Assembly (NCBI GenBank): GCA_002418205.1 | Contig: DIDP01000040.1 | Coordinates: 1-44,850 of the forward strand | DNA length: 44,850 nucleotides | Source of the DNA: Anaerolineales bacterium UBA5797 | GTDB lineage: Bacteria > Chloroflexota > Anaerolineae > Anaerolineales > Villigracilaceae | Reading direction: 5' to 3' | Shown here: in pieces, positions 43,468 through 44,850 of the stretch | Numbering within the stretch: position 1 is the stretch's first letter | Layout: every line of letters starts with the position of its first letter | The notes under the pieces: generated by a model | Seen by the model: the letters and a program-made list of their open reading frames with translations, nothing else | The model's database searches: none | Told to the model about the DNA's origin: nothing | Program-made: the position numbers and the translations under genes

Positions 43468-43588
43468 AGCCACCGATTAAACGGATTGTCACGGATTTTG
43501 ACTTGATTGCCCCAAACTGGACCAAACAAAAAGCCAACCGTTTAAATCGGGTTGGCTTTTTTCGTGTGAATCAGTGCAATCTGTGGCT
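43468..43588. repeat. Inverted-repeat unit flanking a terminator
   Basis: AGCCACCGATT (43468-43478) and AATCTGTGGCT (43578-43588) are complementary at 10 of 11 positions and flank GGATT-rich sequence and the terminator below. The rest of the gap (43346-43467) has no gene or clear signal. Confidence 0.5.
43528..43562. terminator. Bidirectional intrinsic terminator
   Basis: AAAAAGCCAACC (43528-43539) pairs with the GGTTGG-plus-T run (43550-43562) around a 10-base loop, with A-run and T-run on the two sides, so it works in both directions. It insulates nuo from transcription coming out of the IS element. Confidence 0.9.
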
Positions 43589-43607
43589 AAAAATTTGAAA
43601 GATTAAA

Positions 43608-44850
43608 TTCAGTAAATCACAGATTGAGGTAATTGGTGAGTAGGGATCATGGCAATCGTGCCATAAATCTTTTCAATGGAGCGAATGAGTAGGCGAGTGA
43701 AGCGATGGAAGCGAAACAGAGTTTCATCGACCCGGTAAGGACCTCGTGCAAGTACACGGGCGAATTCCCAACGCAAGAAGACCCAGACATTCAGCAGGAG
43801 CAAACCGATGCCGAGCAGGAAAAATCGCAAGGCTGGATTGCGGGATGTGGTGGTGGCGCGCACGCGCCGGGCCATTCGATACGAACATTCAATGCCAAAG
43901 CGCCGTCGATATTCCTGGTAAATCTTCTCGACCTGCCAGTCGAGGCAAATGACAATGAAAGCCAGCCATTTGCGACGTCGTTTGCCAGTCTTATCTGGGA
44001 CGAGGGAAGCTTTCAGGGCCACAGCAGCCTGGGTGCCATCGGTGAAGGTATGAATCGTCCGGTAGCTGGCTGGGCCATGGCACAAGGCCCGAATGCCTTT
44101 TGTTTTGCCCCGGATCGGGCAAGCCAGGATGGCGGGTTGCTGCCGTTCCTCCAGAAAACGAATGATCGACGTAGAAGCAAAGCCTTTGTCCAGGTACAGC
44201 ACTTTGCTCGAAAAACCGAGCTGTTTCAGGCATTCCAGCAGGAATTTGAGGGTTTCCAGGGCAATTTCCCCTGGCAGCACGAAGCGCACCGCCAGGGTCA
44301 AGCGCACTTGCCGCCAGATCACATAGGCGGTGGCGATCCGCACAAAATAAGTCGTCCCTTTCTTTGCCTGACCTCGCACCGCCACCTGCCGGGTCTGCTC
44401 TCCCTTGCCGTAGAACGGCTCATCGTGAAAATCAATGGCTGCCTCGATCCCCGTTCGTTCCATCGCCTCGGGAATGCAACTTGCCAGAGCGGTATTGATC
44501 TGCTTTTCTCTCTGCCGCAACGTTTTTACCTCAATCGCCTGGTTCAAGTATTCCCGGATCGTGTTGCTGTCTGCCACATCGTCCAGATCCGCACAGGTCG
44601 CTTCGATGCTCGAGCACTCTGCACTAGCCTTCAGCAACACATCCAGAATCATCTCGGTCGTACAACAATATCCGTGCGCTTCCACAGGAATGTATTCCTT
44701 CAGCTTCTCGATCGCACAATGACGCACATCTTCCGCTTTCAATTCGTAATGCGGTATCATCGCCCTGGGCTCCTTCAGTCTGGTTTAGTGTGGTAGCTTA
44801 ACCTTGACCGAAGGTGCCCTTTTTGTCAATCAATTCTGTGATTTACTGAA
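43608..44850 (-). mobile_element. ISH3-like insertion sequence, complete to both terminal repeats
   Basis: The element is 1243 bp with 16-bp perfect terminal inverted repeats: TTCAGTAAATCACAGA at 43608-43623 and its complement at 44835-44850. The transposase stop codon falls inside the left repeat. The right repeat ends exactly at the last base of the window, so the right target duplication cannot be seen, and a longer repeat on that side is not excluded. Confidence 0.88.
43609..44760 (-). CDS. IS4-superfamily (ISH3-like) DDE transposase
   Basis: The 383-residue transposase has an intact DDE triad in context: D in AIDFHDEPFYGK (about residue 110), D in VLYLDKGFAS, and E in the YREK-like YQEYRRRFGIECSYRM. 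The AIDFHDxPxYG sequence is the hallmark of the ISH3 family. It catalyses cut-and-paste movement. Reading frame is complete and uninterrupted, so the element could be active. GGAG lies 10 bases before the ATG. The last codons lie in the left terminal repeat. Confidence 0.92.
   Translation of the reverse strand: MIPHYELKAEDVRHCAIEKLKEYIPVEAHGYCCTTEMILDVLLKASAECSSIEATCADLDDVADSNTIREYLNQAIEVKTLRQREKQINTALASCIPEAMERTGIEAAIDFHDEPFYGKGEQTRQVAVRGQAKKGTTYFVRIATAYVIWRQVRLTLAVRFVLPGEIALETLKFLLECLKQLGFSSKVLYLDKGFASTSIIRFLEERQQPAILACPIRGKTKGIRALCHGPASYRTIHTFTDGTQAAVALKASLVPDKTGKRRRKWLAFIVICLDWQVEKIYQEYRRRFGIECSYRMARRVRATTTSRNPALRFFLLGIGLLLLNVWVFLRWEFARVLARGPYRVDETLFRFHRFTRLLIRSIEKIYGTIAMIPTHQLPQSVIY

Noticed and set aside
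1..44850. CRISPR array, tRNA, rRNA or prophage genes
   Set aside because: No regularly spaced repeats, no cloverleaf with a convincing T-loop, and no phage structural genes were seen on reading.

Overview
The window looks like one end of a contig from a free-living bacterium, most probably a Chloroflexota of the Anaerolineae type. That assignment is an inference from the gene mix: an uninterrupted nuoA-to-nuoN operon with separate nuoC and nuoD, small CPBP/DUF4386-like membrane genes, a NarL-type kinase/regulator pair, a lipoprotein with a Pro/Thr-rich linker, and dispersed GTCATTGCGAG repeats. It comes from recall and not from a search. No tRNA, rRNA, CRISPR array or prophage was seen.

Left part (1-10.2 kb): a truncated membrane-anchored methyltransferase and an MFS transporter on the minus strand, an orphan membrane protein, a YbaK-type tRNA deacylase, then an Rrf2-family regulator directly upstream of a complete phosphate ABC transporter, pstSCAB. 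A 12-nt sequence is shared exactly between the regulator's leader and a palindrome lying in the pstS promoter, so the Rrf2 protein probably controls both. An isoprenylcysteine-methyltransferase-like enzyme and an NfeD membrane serine protease are divergently arranged. Lipoyl synthase follows, closed by a very strong terminator.

Middle (10.3-28.5 kb): accessory genes. They include a ConA-like-domain lipoprotein, a DUF1905 remnant lacking a start codon, and a six-gene run of small membrane proteins with a CPBP protease and a lone E2-type acyltransferase domain. After these come a P-loop kinase, a membrane serine hydrolase, a NarL-type two-component pair whose kinase may be translated from a leaderless mRNA, and a 14-helix MFS efflux pump. 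A STAS-domain antagonist is followed by an unidentified structured RNA with its own terminator, then a Tat-exported CotA-like multicopper oxidase. The last genes of this part are a fatty acid desaturase, a HAD phosphatase, tryptophan 2,3-dioxygenase, and an AraC-type regulator coupled to a VOC protein.

Right part (28.6-43.3 kb): the full 14-gene nuo operon on the minus strand (nuoA first, at the right), encoding NADH:quinone oxidoreductase. Most junctions overlap or are only a few bases long. The exceptions are nuoB-nuoC, which holds a dispersed repeat, and nuoM-nuoN, which holds short direct and inverted repeats. A bidirectional terminator and an inverted-repeat unit separate the operon promoter from an ISH3-like insertion sequence at 43608-44850. 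Both terminal repeats of this IS are visible, and the window stops exactly at its outer end.
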